From contig CAZBJW010000051.1 of the NCBI GenBank assembly GCA_964492135.1, positions 1-20,350 on the forward strand: 20,350 nt of DNA, in the 5' to 3' direction. This DNA is from CAYGAW01 sp964492135. Lineage in GTDB: Bacteria > Chloroflexota > Anaerolineae > UBA7937 > B3-Chlor. A model generated the notes under the pieces. The model was not told where the DNA came from. It saw only the letters and a program-made list of their open reading frames with translations, and ran no database searches. The translations under genes and the position numbers were made by a program. Every line of letters begins with the position of its first letter. Position 1 is the stretch's first letter. Positions 20,299 to 20,350 of this stretch are shown piece after piece.

Positions 20299-20350
20299 GA
20301 AAAGACGTGTGCCTGCGCGGTCGGACGGACTATGGCTTGGTGGATACGAG

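Noticed and set aside
20187..20350. 54-codon plus-strand frame open to the window edge, preceded by GAGGGTGG
   Set aside because: Arg-rich, no recognisable domain, and it crosses the strong inverted repeat. Too short to support without sequence to the right.

Overview
The window looks like part of the chromosome of an uncultured bacterium, most likely a Chloroflexota (Anaerolineae-like) member. This rests on recall rather than a search. The signs are moderately high GC, an ADP-forming acetyl-CoA synthetase, membrane-anchored proteins with Pro/Thr-rich linkers, and a paired protein family opening with WPVEYYDTDP after a membrane segment. Twelve larger protein genes, several small ones and one tRNA fill about 90% of the sequence. 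I see no insertion sequence, CRISPR array, prophage gene or rRNA.

Layout. (1) 1-4737, minus strand: the N-terminal 437 codons of a secreted NosD-like parallel beta-helix protein that runs off the left edge, then PEP synthase (ppsA) and a ConA/GH16-fold protein without GH16 catalytic residues. (2) 4860-7543: cutA (minus), diverging from a translationally coupled pair encoding the alpha and beta subunits of an ADP-forming acyl-CoA synthetase (plus). ppsA and this pair suggest interconversion of acetate, acetyl-CoA, pyruvate and PEP. (3) 7676-9302, minus: an ECF sigma factor followed by an overlapping zinc-finger anti-sigma factor with two membrane segments. (4) 9346-11788, plus: tRNA-Leu(CAA), then a three-gene cluster of two paralogous membrane-anchored Pro/Thr-linker proteins with a 60-residue membrane protein between them. 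(5) 11778-12881, minus: an old-yellow-enzyme-family oxidoreductase with a four-Cys cluster. (6) 13222-16418, plus: a ChlI-ChlD fused chelatase ATPase, a leader-peptide/terminator region and a PhzF-family protein. (7) 16561-17901, plus: an orphan HD-domain protein resembling the N-terminal half of the type III CRISPR protein Csx11/Cas10. (8) 17898-20094, minus: a REC-GAF-histidine kinase followed 22 bp later by elongation factor P.

Six promoters of the form TTG(A/C)C(A/T/C)-17 bp-TA(T/G)A(C/A/T)T can be read directly upstream of the ConA-fold gene, the acyl-CoA synthetase pair, the tRNA, the oxidoreductase, the chelatase and the histidine kinase. All have exactly 17-bp spacers. They fix transcription units and, for the kinase, help decide the start codon.

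The most unusual items are the isolated, apparently C-terminally truncated Csx11/Cas10-like gene, the terminator whose stem is translated as part of a small leader ORF ahead of the PhzF-family gene, and the membrane-protein paralogue cluster opposite the sigma/anti-sigma pair.
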